Shown: positions 7,909 to 35,015 of the stretch, in pieces
Layout: every line of letters begins with the position of its first letter
How positions within the stretch are numbered: the first letter of the stretch is position 1
From: KBS50 sp042434095
GTDB taxonomy: Bacteria > Actinomycetota > Actinomycetes > Mycobacteriales > Micromonosporaceae
Direction: 5' to 3'
Length of the DNA stretch: 64,000 bases
NCBI RefSeq assembly: GCF_042434095.1
Contig: NZ_JBHLUE010000002.1
Location: 1-64,000 of the forward strand
Program-made: the position numbers and the translations under genes
Notes under the pieces: model-generated
Databases searched by the model: none
The model's input: the letters and a program-made list of their open reading frames with translations, nothing else
Told to the model about the DNA's origin: nothing

Positions 7909-8603
7909 CCCGCCGGCTCTCCGCGGTCGATCTCGTCGAACACGTCCTGGAGCAGGTCCGGCAGCCGCTCCGAGAGCCGCTGGGACATCCGCTTCTCCAG
8001 GCCTAGCTGGAGCAGCCGGAGCCGCGCCGAGGTGCTCACCGTGGCCATCCGCTCCAGCACCTCGACCCGGCCGCAGTAGCCGGCCTCGAGCTCCGCGATC
8101 TGCTCCGGGTCGTACGTGTCGGCGGTGGCCACGAGCACGTCGGGGCGGACGGCCTTGATCAGCGACCAGCGCTGCTCGTCCGCCGGCTTCAGGGTGACCA
8201 GGCCCACACCGCGCTGGTGGGTCACCATCCGCAGCCGTTCCAGCTCGGGTACGGCCGGCCGCCACACCCCCTTGCGGCGCCGGACCTTGTCGTCGCTGTC
8301 CACCCCGACGATGAGGAAGTCGCCGAACTGCCGGGCCGCCTCGAGATACATCGAGTGGCCCTCGTGCAGGATGTCGAAGGTGCCGCTGGTGAGCACCACA
8401 CGCAGGCCGAGGACCCGGAGCGCGGCCACGATCTCGCTGATCCGGTCGTAGTCCGGGACGAACCGCAGCTCGAAGTTGGACGCGTCGGCGAAGAACCCGC
8501 TGGTCGTCACCGTGGGCCGGGACGCCGGCCCGGGCTGCGCCGGCGGTCCGGCGACCTGCTGCTCGGAAATGTCACTCGTCATGTCCGCGAACTGCGCTTT
8601 CAC
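7905..8603 (-). CDS. Cytidylyltransferase/adenylyltransferase-like protein
   Basis: A nucleotidyltransferase of the HxGH class: LTSGTFDILHEGHSMYLE carries the T-F-D and HEGH signature and GVDSDDKVRRRKG the second motif, as in glycerol-3-phosphate cytidylyltransferase and the C-terminal half of HldE. The cognate substrate cannot be told. Start codons TTG 8606, GTG 8603 and ATG 8582 are all possible. None has a strong ribosome site, but TACCAT lies exactly where a -10 box would put the first transcribed base on the GTG at 8603, so a leaderless message is plausible. Translationally coupled to the deaminase gene downstream. Confidence 0.75.
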   Translation of the reverse strand: MKAQFADMTSDISEQQVAGPPAQPGPASRPTVTTSGFFADASNFELRFVPDYDRISEIVAALRVLGLRVVLTSGTFDILHEGHSMYLEAARQFGDFLIVGVDSDDKVRRRKGVWRPAVPELERLRMVTHQRGVGLVTLKPADEQRWSLIKAVRPDVLVATADTYDPEQIAELEAGYCGRVEVLERMATVSTSARLRLLQLGLEKRMSQRLSERLPDLLQDVFDEIDRGEPAG

Positions 8604-8765
8604 CAATAGATGGTACGGGTCGGGCTCCGGGCCGCCTCAACCTAGCGCGCCGGCCGGCCGACCCACCAGTTCGGCCCCCGGTCTCCGGGCGACACGCCGG
8701 AAGCTCGGCCCCGGTGGCGAGCGGCCGGGAACCCGGCGCGGGTGGCCCGTCGGTACGGTGATACC

Positions 8766-9326
8766 ATGGTCCCGCCCCTCGCCCGTACCAGCGCGGAAGC
8801 TCACCTGTTCATGGACCTGCATCCGTGCGAGTGCGGCGCGGCGGGCTTCGCCCGGGGCAGCTCCGTGGTGGCGTTGGACGACGGCGACCTGGCCAGCCGG
8901 TACGCCGGCGCCTGCGCGGGCTGCGGCCGGGAGCGGGAGTTTCTGTTCCGGCTGCCGGCTCAGGTGACGGCGCCGGCCGCGGACGGCCGGTTCGGCTTCA
9001 GCGGAGACCGGGACGGGCCCTCCGAACTGCTCGATCCCGGCGAGTGGCTGTGGGTGGCCGACGCGTACGCCGGCCAGGCCCCGGCCGACCCGGCCGGCGT
9101 CCCGGCCGATCAGCGACCCCGGGCGCGGGCCGTGCTGCAGCGCGCCGCCGCAGCCCTCGACGAGGCCCTGAAGTTCGTGCCGGCCGAGGCGGACGAGGTG
9201 CCGGCCGCCGCGGTGACCAGCGAGCGGGGTCGGGCCGCCGTGGCCGGCCAGCCGGGGCGGCTGCGGCGGAGCCGGCTGGTGGCGCTGCGGGACGCGTACA
9301 CCGAACTGGCCGACCGGTTCGGCTGA
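8766..9326 (+). CDS. Hypothetical protein with a zinc-ribbon-like Cys cluster
   Basis: A protein of about 186 residues that I do not recognise. It has CECG near residue 19-22 and CAGCG about 33 residues later, a spacing compatible with a zinc ribbon, followed by an acidic/Ala-rich C-terminal half. The ATG at 8766 is chosen over the slightly longer frame (8742); a second Met at 8811 is possible. It converges on the toxin operon that ends at 9416. The 9327-9415 gap is very GC-rich with partial inverted repeats and may terminate both transcripts. Confidence 0.6.
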   Translation: MVPPLARTSAEAHLFMDLHPCECGAAGFARGSSVVALDDGDLASRYAGACAGCGREREFLFRLPAQVTAPAADGRFGFSGDRDGPSELLDPGEWLWVADAYAGQAPADPAGVPADQRPRARAVLQRAAAALDEALKFVPAEADEVPAAAVTSERGRAAVAGQPGRLRRSRLVALRDAYTELADRFG

Positions 9327-9415
9327 GCCGGCCCGCGCCGCGGCCCCGGCGCGGACCGACGCCCCCGGCGCGGCCCGGACCCGGCGCTTTCAACGCCGCC
9401 CGGGCCCCGGCGCGC

Positions 9416-10072
9416 TCAGCGCCGCGGCGCCTCGTCCAGGCAGGCCGCGCTGATCCCGATGAGTTCCTGCAGGCCGCCGAGGAACTCGGCCAGCACGTAC
9501 CGGGGGTCGTGTTCGCGCTCGTCGTCCACGGCCGCGCGGGCGCCGGCCGAGGCGAACGCCACGCAGACGTCCCACAGGCTGCCGCCCGTCGAGCTCCACA
9601 TCCACACGTCGTTGACCAGCGTGGGCACCCGCAGCACGGGCTCGCTGCCGAACAGCCCGATGCCGTGGCGCAGCGGGTCATCCGGCGTGTTGCCCAGCGG
9701 CAGCATCAGTGGCCACACCCGGTGGGCGCGGGCGAACTCGACGGCGTCCGGGTCCGCCGGATCCACCTCGACCAGCAGCCCGTCGGTGAGGAACTCGTCG
9801 ATCAGCGCGTCCGGCTCGGCCACCCCGAGCCGGCGCTCGGCCGCCTCCGCGACGTCCGCCCGCCGCCACGGCCGGCCCGCGTCCGGCGGGCGGTGCCCGG
9901 CCACCCACACGTTGAAGGCCGCCTCCGTCTCGAGCTGAACGGAGAGCCGGCCGATGACCAGCGAGTGGTACTTGACCGGCGCGCCGTGCGACGGGTGGAA
10001 GGCCCCGGTGTACCGGCCGACCGGAAACATCAACGGCGTTCCGCCGCTCGGTTCTGTCGTCGGTCCGGTCAC
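9416..10072 (-). CDS. Unknown protein, second of two tandem paralogues
   Basis: A 218-residue cytoplasmic protein. It shares with its upstream neighbour an N-terminal pattern (P-G-x-x-x-G-x-FHP, then YH and a short beta segment, then VW and HG or GH), a middle pattern LGN-T/S-x-D with a GIG or AIGF, and SLWD-x-C-x-A near the C-terminus. It starts within the stop codon of that neighbour (GTGA). I do not recognise the family. The N-terminal beta/helix layout loosely recalls a winged-helix domain. Being last in the giant-toxin operon, it may have an immunity or accessory role, but this is inferred from position only. Confidence 0.7.
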   Translation of the reverse strand: MTGPTTEPSGGTPLMFPVGRYTGAFHPSHGAPVKYHSLVIGRLSVQLETEAAFNVWVAGHRPPDAGRPWRRADVAEAAERRLGVAEPDALIDEFLTDGLLVEVDPADPDAVEFARAHRVWPLMLPLGNTPDDPLRHGIGLFGSEPVLRVPTLVNDVWMWSSTGGSLWDVCVAFASAGARAAVDDEREHDPRYVLAEFLGGLQELIGISAACLDEAPRR

Positions 10073-10707
10073 GGCATGGGCTCCAGGTATAGGGCGCTGC
10101 TCACCAGCAGGCTGTGGACGGTGGTGAGGAACCCCGCGAGCATGACCTCGGGATCGATCAGGTCGGGCTCGGTGCCGCCGGCCTGGCGCTCCTCCGCGGC
10201 CAGCGCTGCGCACAGGTCCCACAGGCTCTCCCCGGACGGGCAGCGTTCCCAGAGGTCGTAGACGGTGCGCGTCACCTTGATGACCGGATGGTCGAAGAAC
10301 CCGATGGCATACAACCACGGCTCGTCGGCGCTGTTGCCCAGGCCCAGCATCCGGGCGCCGATCCGGTGCCGCCGGGCGAACCCGATGGCCTCGTCCGAAC
10401 CCGGCGCCACCCGGGCCGCCAGCCCCGCGCCGTCCAGATCCGCCAGCAACGCCGCCAGATCGTGCTCGGGCCCCAGATGCTCGGCCGCCGCCTCGCGCAG
10501 CGTCTCGAACGTCCACGGTCGCTCGGCGAGCGGGCCGACCACCCCGTGCAGCAACGCCCACACCAGGAACCGGGGATCCTCCAGCTCCCACACCTCGTCG
10601 CGGAGCCGGACCCGGTGGTAACGCTCGGCCGAGCCGACGACCGGATGGAAGGTGCCGAAGAACTGCCCGATCGGCAGCAGCAGCGTCGGTGGCGCAACGG
10701 TGGTCAC
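10069..10707 (-). CDS. Unknown protein, first of two tandem paralogues
   Basis: A 212-residue protein with no signal peptide. Recognisable blocks are LLLPIGQFFGTFHPVVG near the N-terminus, FLVWALLHGVVG near residue 50, LGLGNSADEPW near 120 and GESLWDLCAA near 160. All have counterparts in the next gene, so the pair arose by duplication and then diverged strongly. GTG start with GAGGAC upstream. It lies 46 bases after the SUKH-type gene, inside the toxin operon. The function is unknown. Confidence 0.7.
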   Translation of the reverse strand: MTTVAPPTLLLPIGQFFGTFHPVVGSAERYHRVRLRDEVWELEDPRFLVWALLHGVVGPLAERPWTFETLREAAAEHLGPEHDLAALLADLDGAGLAARVAPGSDEAIGFARRHRIGARMLGLGNSADEPWLYAIGFFDHPVIKVTRTVYDLWERCPSGESLWDLCAALAAEERQAGGTEPDLIDPEVMLAGFLTTVHSLLVSSALYLEPMP

Positions 10708-10753
10708 TGCGGGCTGTCCTCGCTTCTCATTCGGGACTCTGCTCTCTGCGGGG

Positions 10754-11665
10754 TCACTCTCGGGGGGCCCAGTACATCGGGTCGTTCCGGTCGGGATAGG
10801 TGACGTCCCCCGGCCGTGCCTCGATGTCGGGCTCCGGCACCGGATGGAACCGCCCCAGGAAGGAACGGATGTCGGGCCCCACCCGGGTCAGCTCGGCCTC
10901 CCGGATCGCATGACCCGCCTCACCATTCGGGCCGTAACGCCGGTGGTTGAGCAGCAGCCAAACCGAGTCGGCATCCGGCTCGGCGGCCTTGACGAACAAG
11001 ACGCCCTCCTCCGCGGTTCCGATCGCCAGGTACGCCCGGGACACCTGCTGGTCTCGGTGGACCGACTGCGCCACGACGAGATCGCGGTAACGATTGTCCG
11101 GGTCGACGCCGAACAGCGCCTTGTGCGGCCAGAGCGTCACCGGCTGCGGATAGTGCTTCCCGCCGACCGGCCCCTCTCCGGCCAGGAGGTCGGGGATCCG
11201 GTGGGTGCCCTCCACCCGTACGCCGTTGGTCTCGGCCAGCCATCGCGCGTAGATCGGTGGCAAGTCCTGGCCGAGCGCCGTCTGAAGCTCGGCGAGCCTC
11301 GCCGGGGTCAGTGAATCGTACGGGAGCAGGCGGGCCGGTTCGTCGCTGCGCGGCCATTCGTACACACCGTGCTGGCCGCCGGGCGGGTCCTGGGGCTCGT
11401 CCCCGTCGACGCGCCGGAGGGTGACCGTCCACCAGCCGAGCGTCTTGAAGTCGATGTCCGCGAACCGCCAGGTCTCATCGACCACCGGGAACGTCTCACC
11501 CAGCCGTACGAGATGCTCCTGATCCCCAGCGCCACCCCGCGGAACGACCAGAATCCGAGCGGTCGGCGGTGAACCAGGCATGGCCGATCCGACGGCGATC
11601 CGCGCCGACCCGACGCTCCCGATCGTGTTGTTGTCCACCCGCAGGACGTTCACGTCCGAACTCAT
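10754..11665 (-). CDS. Candidate immunity protein: DUF6406-like plus SUKH (SMI1/KNR4)-like
   Basis: 303 residues, 27 bases downstream of the giant toxin frame and so the first candidate for its immunity protein. The N-terminal 85 residues are an all-beta domain (VLRVDNNTIGSVGSARIAVG, then LGETFPVVDETWRF) that resembles DUF6406. The rest has the SUKH hallmark LPPIYARWLAETNGV near residue 136 and a C-terminal WLLLNHRRYG. SUKH proteins are broad immunity proteins of polymorphic toxin systems. A match to the C-terminal calpain domain of the toxin is likely from position but unproven. A GAGGGGG site precedes the ATG. Confidence 0.7.
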   Translation of the reverse strand: MSSDVNVLRVDNNTIGSVGSARIAVGSAMPGSPPTARILVVPRGGAGDQEHLVRLGETFPVVDETWRFADIDFKTLGWWTVTLRRVDGDEPQDPPGGQHGVYEWPRSDEPARLLPYDSLTPARLAELQTALGQDLPPIYARWLAETNGVRVEGTHRIPDLLAGEGPVGGKHYPQPVTLWPHKALFGVDPDNRYRDLVVAQSVHRDQQVSRAYLAIGTAEEGVLFVKAAEPDADSVWLLLNHRRYGPNGEAGHAIREAELTRVGPDIRSFLGRFHPVPEPDIEARPGDVTYPDRNDPMYWAPRE

Positions 11666-11692
11666 CGGCGGGCCCCCTCTGTGCTCACGTGC

Positions 11693-30229
<18,537 letters not shown>

Positions 30230-30270
30230 CCCACTCGCCCCTTCGCCCGGTCCAGCTCGGTCTTACCGCG

Positions 30271-30609
30271 CTACTTGCCCTGCTTGGGGAACCACTTGGC
30301 GATCAGCTGGTCGTCGTCCACCGTCCCGTCGACGGAGGACGCGACGTCGACGCCCAGCCCCTGCACCTTGTCGACGACCTTTTTGCCGTCGGTGAGGATC
30401 GACTTGGCGGGCGCCTTGCCGCCCAGGTAGTTCTTGTTGAACTCGTCGCCCGGCTGGTCGGTGCCCCACGGCTTCTCACCGTTCAGCTTCTCGATCTGGC
30501 CGGTGAGCTGCGCCCACTTGCTGGCCAGGTGCTGCCCCGCCGTGTTGAGGTGCGACGCCGCGTGCCGCGCGTCGGTCGGGTTGAGAAACATCTCCTGGTC
30601 GTCGCTCAT
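30271..30609 (-). CDS. Small WXG100/EspC-like partner of the giant toxin
   Basis: 112 residues, two predicted helices around a turn with PWG at about residue 48, in the manner of WXG100 proteins, and a charged C-terminus. GAGGAGG precedes the ATG, which overlaps the stop of the YbaB-like gene (ATGA). It sits 41 bases upstream of the giant toxin. In LXG-type T7SS loci, small helical proteins encoded before the toxin bind its N-terminus and are needed for export; the same role is inferred here. The second toxin operon has a counterpart at the same place. Confidence 0.7.
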   Translation of the reverse strand: MSDDQEMFLNPTDARHAASHLNTAGQHLASKWAQLTGQIEKLNGEKPWGTDQPGDEFNKNYLGGKAPAKSILTDGKKVVDKVQGLGVDVASSVDGTVDDDQLIAKWFPKQGK

Positions 30610-31001
30610 CGGTCCTCCTCGGGCTTGGGCAGCTCGCTGTCGAGTTGCCGGAAGATGCCGTCCAGGTCGTAATCCATGTACGCCTGGAACTGCGCATCCG
30701 GCACGTAGGGGCGGCACAGCTGTTCGACCTCGGCCATCGCCTTGGCCGTGGCCTTGTGAATGGTCTCGGTGACCGTGGCCGACAGCTCCTTGGAGTTGGG
30801 CCGGCGGTAGATGCGGGCGTCGAACTCGACCTTGGTGACCTGGCCACGCGGCCCGACGGTCACCTTCACGAGGCCGTCGTCGGAGGATGCCTCGGCCGAG
30901 ACGGCCTTGAGCTTCTGCTGCAGCTCCCCGACACCGGAGCGCATCCGCTCCCACTGGGACATCAGCTCGTCCGCGCGGGCGCGCAGGCCGTGAATGTCCA
31001 T
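30606..31001 (-). CDS. YbaB/EbfC family protein
   Basis: 131 residues with the YbaB layout: a helical start (GLRARADELMSQWERM), a beta pair (GLVKVTVGPRGQVTKVEFD) and a long C-terminal helix. YbaB proteins bind DNA as dimers and act as nucleoid-associated proteins. In actinobacterial T7SS loci many relatives head secreted-toxin operons, so a chaperone or secretion-related role is also possible. First gene of the toxin operon; GGAGG precedes the ATG at 31001. The 31002-31166 gap is shared with the divergent mycosin gene. Confidence 0.8.
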   Translation of the reverse strand: MDIHGLRARADELMSQWERMRSGVGELQQKLKAVSAEASSDDGLVKVTVGPRGQVTKVEFDARIYRRPNSKELSATVTETIHKATAKAMAEVEQLCRPYVPDAQFQAYMDYDLDGIFRQLDSELPKPEEDR

Positions 31002-31166
31002 GGTGTCCTCCCAGCACGCCCCCCAGGCGCCCGCGAGCCACGGGCGACGTGTCACCTCGACCTTACTGAATAGAGGCGAGCCGGGGCACCCCGGCAACCC
31101 GGGCCACTTCCGCGGGCGGTTCCGGTGGCTACGATGCACCGGGGTCGCAGGGGAAGGTCGGCACGG

Positions 31167-32510
31167 ATGATCAGGCGCCACCGTACTATCCGGACTTTGC
31201 TGGTCGCGACGGCTGCGGTCGTCGCCGGCGCCGGCCCGGTCCTGCCGGCGGCCGCGACGGCCGGCGAGTCGCGCTCCACCGCCGCGCTGCTGCGCGCCCC
31301 GGGCTCGGGCGGCTGCGAAAACGAGGCCAAGCCCGGTGACATCATTCGGGACACCCCGTGGCAGCAGCGCTGGCTGCGACCGGAGCGGGTGTGGCCGTTC
31401 AGCACCGGCGCGGGCGTCACGGTGGCCGTCGTCGACTCGGGCACCGACGCCGGGCATCCGCAGCTCAGCGGCAAGGTGCTGACCGGGTTCGACGCCCTGC
31501 GGAACGCGCCGGGCGGCGACGTCGACTGCGTCTCGCACGGCACCGCGGTGGCGAGCATCATCGCCGCGCAGCGGGAGGAGGGGATCGGCTTCCAGGGCCT
31601 GGCCCCCGGCGCCCGGATCCTGCCGGTACGGGTCACCGAGCGCGAGCTCGACCAGAGCGACAACGCCAGCGGCGCGGACGTGCCGGCCGCGACCTTCGCC
31701 CGGGCCATCCGGCGGGCGGTCGACGGCGGCGCCCGGGTGATCAACCTGTCCGTCACGCTCTACGTGCCGGATCCGGAGGTCGAGGCCGCGGTCCGGTACG
31801 CCCGCGCGCACGACGTGGTCATGGTGGCCGCCGCCGGCAACCGGCACCACGACGACGGCCGGCCGGACCCGACGCCGTACCCGGCGGCATTCGACGGGGT
31901 TATCGGGGTGGGTGCCATCGAGGAGACCGGCGCGCGCGTCGGCGAATCCCAGATCGGCCCGTACGTCGACCTCGTCGCCCCGGGCGGGCAGGTGGTGGCC
32001 GCCACCCGGCTGGCCGGGCACAACCTCTACACGGGAACCAGCTTCGCCACCCCGATGGTGAGCGCCACGGCGGCGCTGATCCGGTCGGCCGAGCCGGGCC
32101 TGTCGGCCGACGAGGTGGCGAAGCGGATCATCGGCACCACCGACCCGGCCCGCGGGGACGCGAGCCTGGGCTACGGCAGTGGCGTGCTCGACATGTACCG
32201 GGCGGTGACCGAGCGTCTGTCCACCGGACGGCCGGCGGCGCTGCCGCCGCTGCCGGAGCTGCGGCACGATCCGGCGGCGGCCGCCCGGGCGCACCGCTGG
32301 GCCACGATCCGCCAGGTGGCGCTGTGGGTCCTGCTCGGCACCGTGGTGGTGGTCGGCGGGGTGGCCGCGCTGGGCGTGCTGCTGCCCCGGGGGCGGCGCC
32401 GGCGGTGGCGGCCCGCCCGGCCGGCCGGGCCGCCGCCACCGCGGCCCGAGATCGACGAGCCGGCGGAGAAATTCTTCCAGGTGCCGGCGAGCAACCGGCC
32501 GGCCGGCTGA
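31167..32510 (+). CDS. mycP: Type VII secretion-associated serine protease (mycosin), first copy
   Basis: 447 residues. N-terminal signal peptide (RTLLVATAAVVAGAGPVLPAAATA), a subtilisin domain with Asp90 (VVDSGTD), His124 (SHGTAVAS) and Ser292 (GTSFATP), then a single membrane helix near residue 390 (WVLLGTVVVVGGVAALGVLL) and a short basic cytoplasmic tail. This is the mycosin layout: a membrane-anchored protease facing outward that stabilises the ESX channel and cleaves substrates. ATG at 31167 with GGGAAGG upstream. It is divergent from the giant-toxin operon. Confidence 0.9.
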   Translation: MIRRHRTIRTLLVATAAVVAGAGPVLPAAATAGESRSTAALLRAPGSGGCENEAKPGDIIRDTPWQQRWLRPERVWPFSTGAGVTVAVVDSGTDAGHPQLSGKVLTGFDALRNAPGGDVDCVSHGTAVASIIAAQREEGIGFQGLAPGARILPVRVTERELDQSDNASGADVPAATFARAIRRAVDGGARVINLSVTLYVPDPEVEAAVRYARAHDVVMVAAAGNRHHDDGRPDPTPYPAAFDGVIGVGAIEETGARVGESQIGPYVDLVAPGGQVVAATRLAGHNLYTGTSFATPMVSATAALIRSAEPGLSADEVAKRIIGTTDPARGDASLGYGSGVLDMYRAVTERLSTGRPAALPPLPELRHDPAAAARAHRWATIRQVALWVLLGTVVVVGGVAALGVLLPRGRRRRWRPARPAGPPPPRPEIDEPAEKFFQVPASNRPAG

Positions 32511-32551
32511 CGCGGCGGAACCGCATCCGGCCGCGCAGCGGCCGCCTCCGG

Positions 32552-32708
32552 CCGCCCGGCCCGCACCCGGCCGCCCGGCCCGCACCCGGCCGCCCGGCCC
32601 GCACCCGGCCGCCCGGCCGGCACCCGGCGGCATCCCGCCTGGCCGGCACCCGGCGGCATCCCGCCTGGCCGGCACCCGGCGGCATCCCGCCTGGCCGGCG
32701 CCCGGCGG
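32552..32708. repeat. Two adjoining tandem repeats in the mycP-WXG gap
   Basis: About four 19-base units (CCCGGCCCGCACCCGGCCG type) are followed by about three 26-base units (built on CACCCGGCGGCATCCCGCC). They share the core GCACCCGG. They lie between convergent genes and contain no coding sequence I can support. Confidence 0.85.
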
Positions 32709-32721
32709 CGTCGGATACGGA

Positions 32722-32749
32722 GATGGCCCGGCCGACCGGCCGGGCCATC
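32722..32749. terminator. Bidirectional hairpin terminator (candidate)
   Basis: A perfect 12-base-pair stem (GATGGCCCGGCC and its complement) with a 4-base loop between convergent mycP and the WXG100 operon. There is no T-run on either side, as is common in high-GC actinobacteria. Confidence 0.65.
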
Positions 32750-32766
32750 AAGAGGTTCGGCCGAAC

Positions 32767-33057
32767 TCAGCCGCCGAACTTGCCCGCATTCTTGTGCTCG
32801 CGCTGCTGCATCTTGAGCGCGGACTCGCGGAGCGCCTTCTCGATCTTGCCGAGCAGGGCCTGCAGGTCGTGCGCGGCGGTCTCCCACTGGGTCTGCCGGA
32901 CGTGGTAGGCGGCCTGCGCGTCACCGTCCCAGGTGGCCATCATCGGCTGGATGTTGCGCTTGAGCTGGTCAAGCTCCCCGAGCATGTTCTTGGTGGCCCC
33001 ACCGCACTGGTCCGCGGCCGCCAGCAGCAGCGGGAAGTCGTACCGGATCTCGGTCAT
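32767..33057 (-). CDS. WXG100 family protein (ESX substrate)
   Basis: 96 residues, a helix-turn-helix hairpin with the WXG motif at Trp43-Gly45 (ATWDGDAQ) and a charged C-terminus. Second gene of a WXG100 pair, as is usual for ESX systems (EsxA/EsxB-like heterodimer). Secreted without a signal peptide through the Ecc channel. It starts 16 bases after the first WXG gene ends. Confidence 0.9.
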   Translation of the reverse strand: MTEIRYDFPLLLAAADQCGGATKNMLGELDQLKRNIQPMMATWDGDAQAAYHVRQTQWETAAHDLQALLGKIEKALRESALKMQQREHKNAGKFGG

Positions 33058-33073
33058 GGTTCGTCCCCCCGCC

Positions 33074-33406
33074 TCAGAGCTTCAGCGCGTCGGTGATCTG
33101 CCCCGCCGTGGCCCCGGCGTGGCTCATGTCGCTTTCGATCTCCTGGTCGCTGACGTCGTAGTCCTGACCCGCCGACGCAACCGCCTCGGCGATCGACCGG
33201 AGCGCCACGTTCAGCTTGGCCATGTCCTCGTCGAACCGCTGCCGGACCTGCTGGAAGGATCCAGCACCGGCACCCTTCCACTGGTCGTAGAGCGGTGCCA
33301 GGTCGTTCATCAGCTTGTTGAGGTTGCTGGTCAGCCGGTCAGCGACGCCATCGACGTCCTGACTGGCCTTGCTCATGACGCCGGTTTCGGTACGCATCTT
33401 CGACAC
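33074..33406 (-). CDS. WXG100 family protein, first of the pair
   Basis: About 110 residues with WKG in the turn (LYDQWKGAGAGSF), flanked by long amphipathic helices. GTG at 33406 is preferred because a GGACGGGGG site lies eight bases upstream; GTG 33415 and ATG 33397 are alternatives. It forms the ESX pair with the next gene. The two lie directly downstream (on the minus strand) of a short regulatory gap next to eccB. Confidence 0.88.
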   Translation of the reverse strand: MSKMRTETGVMSKASQDVDGVADRLTSNLNKLMNDLAPLYDQWKGAGAGSFQQVRQRFDEDMAKLNVALRSIAEAVASAGQDYDVSDQEIESDMSHAGATAGQITDALKL

Positions 33407-33488
33407 GGAATACACCCCCGTCCTCGGTGGTTGGCCCCGTCTTGAGGGGGCACATCTGCCCGCGGCACGTCGTGCCGTCCATCAAGGA

Positions 33489-33501
33489 AACCGTAACGGT
33501 T
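33489..33501. promoter_or_regulatory. Short palindrome upstream of the WXG100 pair
   Basis: AACCGT-A-ACGGTT, a perfect 6-base inverted repeat with one central base, about 85 bases upstream of the WXG gene start. It could be an operator, but no paired promoter of good quality is visible. Confidence 0.35.
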
Positions 33502-33587
33502 GTCCGCCAACCCGCGCTAGGCCGGTCGGACTGTTCACTCAGGATCGCACCACACGGCTGCCGCGCAGCCGCCGGTGCGATGCGGCG

Positions 33588-35015
33588 TCACTCCGGGTCC
33601 AGCGCCCGCTTCGCGGCCGTGGTGTCCAGGGCCGGGCCGGTGGGCAGCCGCACGACGAGGCTGGCCGGCAGCTTCACCGGCCGCACGTCGCCGTAGCCGA
33701 GGATGCCCGGAACGGAGTCGTCGCCGAGCGGATAGCGGAAGCCGATGTCGGTGACCAGGTTGAGGGTCCCGCTGGGCGCGTCCGGGGACGGTTCCGAGGA
33801 CACCAGCACGCCGTACCCGGGCTCGATGACGACCCGGTCGGCCAGCGGGATGCCGCTGCTGCTCTGCTCCGGCGTACGCACCGGCTCCTTGACCGGCCGC
33901 ACCTGCGCGTCCAGCAGCACCGTCGGATCGGTCTGGCCCGGCTCGTACCGGGCGCACACGGCCGGCCGGTCGCCGGTCAACCGGGCGATCTCCGGCCGCT
34001 GTTCGGGCGCCCGGGCCGCGCCCTTGTCCGGTTGGTCGGCCTTCGGCGCGGCGGCCGCGGCGTCGGCTTCCAGCGCCAGCGCCTTCAGCGTCCGGCCGCC
34101 GGGGTACGCCGCGCGGGTCGCCGGGTCGGCCAGCACGATGTCCGCCTGGAGCTGGGTGATCGGCAGCAGGTTGGTCCGCTGGGCGAGGTAGTACTGCCGA
34201 CTGCCGTTCTGGCTCTGCACCACGTACACCTGGCCGGTGCGCGCACCGTCCAGCACGCTCGACGGGCTGCCCCGGCCGGCGACCGCGATCGTCCCGATCG
34301 GCTCGCCGGCCGGCAGCGCGTTCAGCCAGGCCGCCCCGACCGGGTTGGCCGGCTCGGCGGCCAGGGTCAGCCCCTCCAGCACCGTCTTCGCGTCGTTGAT
34401 GAGATAGCGGTGGTCGCGCCAGACCAGGTAGAGCCGGTTGTTCTTCTCGTCCTTGGCCAGCAGGGCGGCGGCGCCCGGCCGGCGGCCGCCGGTGGGCGGC
34501 TTCCCGACCGTCAGCACGGTGGTGGCCACCAGCTCGTTGGCCTCGTCGCGGGCCTGCTGGGAGCAGAGCGTCCACGGTCCACTGAGCATCCGGCCGGGGT
34601 CGGGCAGCGCGTCCGGGGCGTACGGGATGCCCAGCCGGCTGCCCCGGGGCGTACCCACCAGGGAGTTGCGGGAGACGGTCGTGGTCGGCACGTTCTGCCC
34701 CATGGCCAGCAGCGCGGACGCGTAGTTGAGCACCGGATGCAGCTGGCCCTCCCGGTAGAGGTAGCGGGTGCCGGTCTCCTTCTCCAGGATGACCGTGCCG
34801 CCGTCCTTCCACCCGGTGGCGCCGCCCGGCCGGATCATGCCGTAGACGCCCACGGCGGCCAGGAAGATGACCGCCACCATGATGCCGCCCAGCCCGGCGC
34901 CGCCGAGCCGGCGGAACGGCGCGTTCGCCGGGTCGGGGTCGCGCGCCACCAGCGCGGAGGTCATCCGCTGCACGAAGAACTGGTACGACTGGACCTGGTC
35001 CCGCCGCGACGCCAT
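33588..35015 (-). CDS. eccB: T7SS core membrane protein EccB
   Basis: 475 residues. The typical N-terminus MASRRDQVQSYQFFVQRM leads to one membrane helix near residue 50 (GIMVAVIFLAAVGVYGMI), followed by a large extracytoplasmic domain with repeated segments (for example PVGAAWLNALPAG). EccB is part of the ESX core complex with C, D and E. ATG at 35015 has GGGGGAGG upstream; the longer open frame to 35072 lacks this. Two Cys (CSQQ and VCARY) could form the conserved disulfide. Confidence 0.92.
   Translation of the reverse strand: MASRRDQVQSYQFFVQRMTSALVARDPDPANAPFRRLGGAGLGGIMVAVIFLAAVGVYGMIRPGGATGWKDGGTVILEKETGTRYLYREGQLHPVLNYASALLAMGQNVPTTTVSRNSLVGTPRGSRLGIPYAPDALPDPGRMLSGPWTLCSQQARDEANELVATTVLTVGKPPTGGRRPGAAALLAKDEKNNRLYLVWRDHRYLINDAKTVLEGLTLAAEPANPVGAAWLNALPAGEPIGTIAVAGRGSPSSVLDGARTGQVYVVQSQNGSRQYYLAQRTNLLPITQLQADIVLADPATRAAYPGGRTLKALALEADAAAAAPKADQPDKGAARAPEQRPEIARLTGDRPAVCARYEPGQTDPTVLLDAQVRPVKEPVRTPEQSSSGIPLADRVVIEPGYGVLVSSEPSPDAPSGTLNLVTDIGFRYPLGDDSVPGILGYGDVRPVKLPASLVVRLPTGPALDTTAAKRALDPE

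Noticed and set aside
32552..32708. CRISPR-like array
   Set aside because: Repeats are directly adjacent with no unique spacers and no cas genes nearby.
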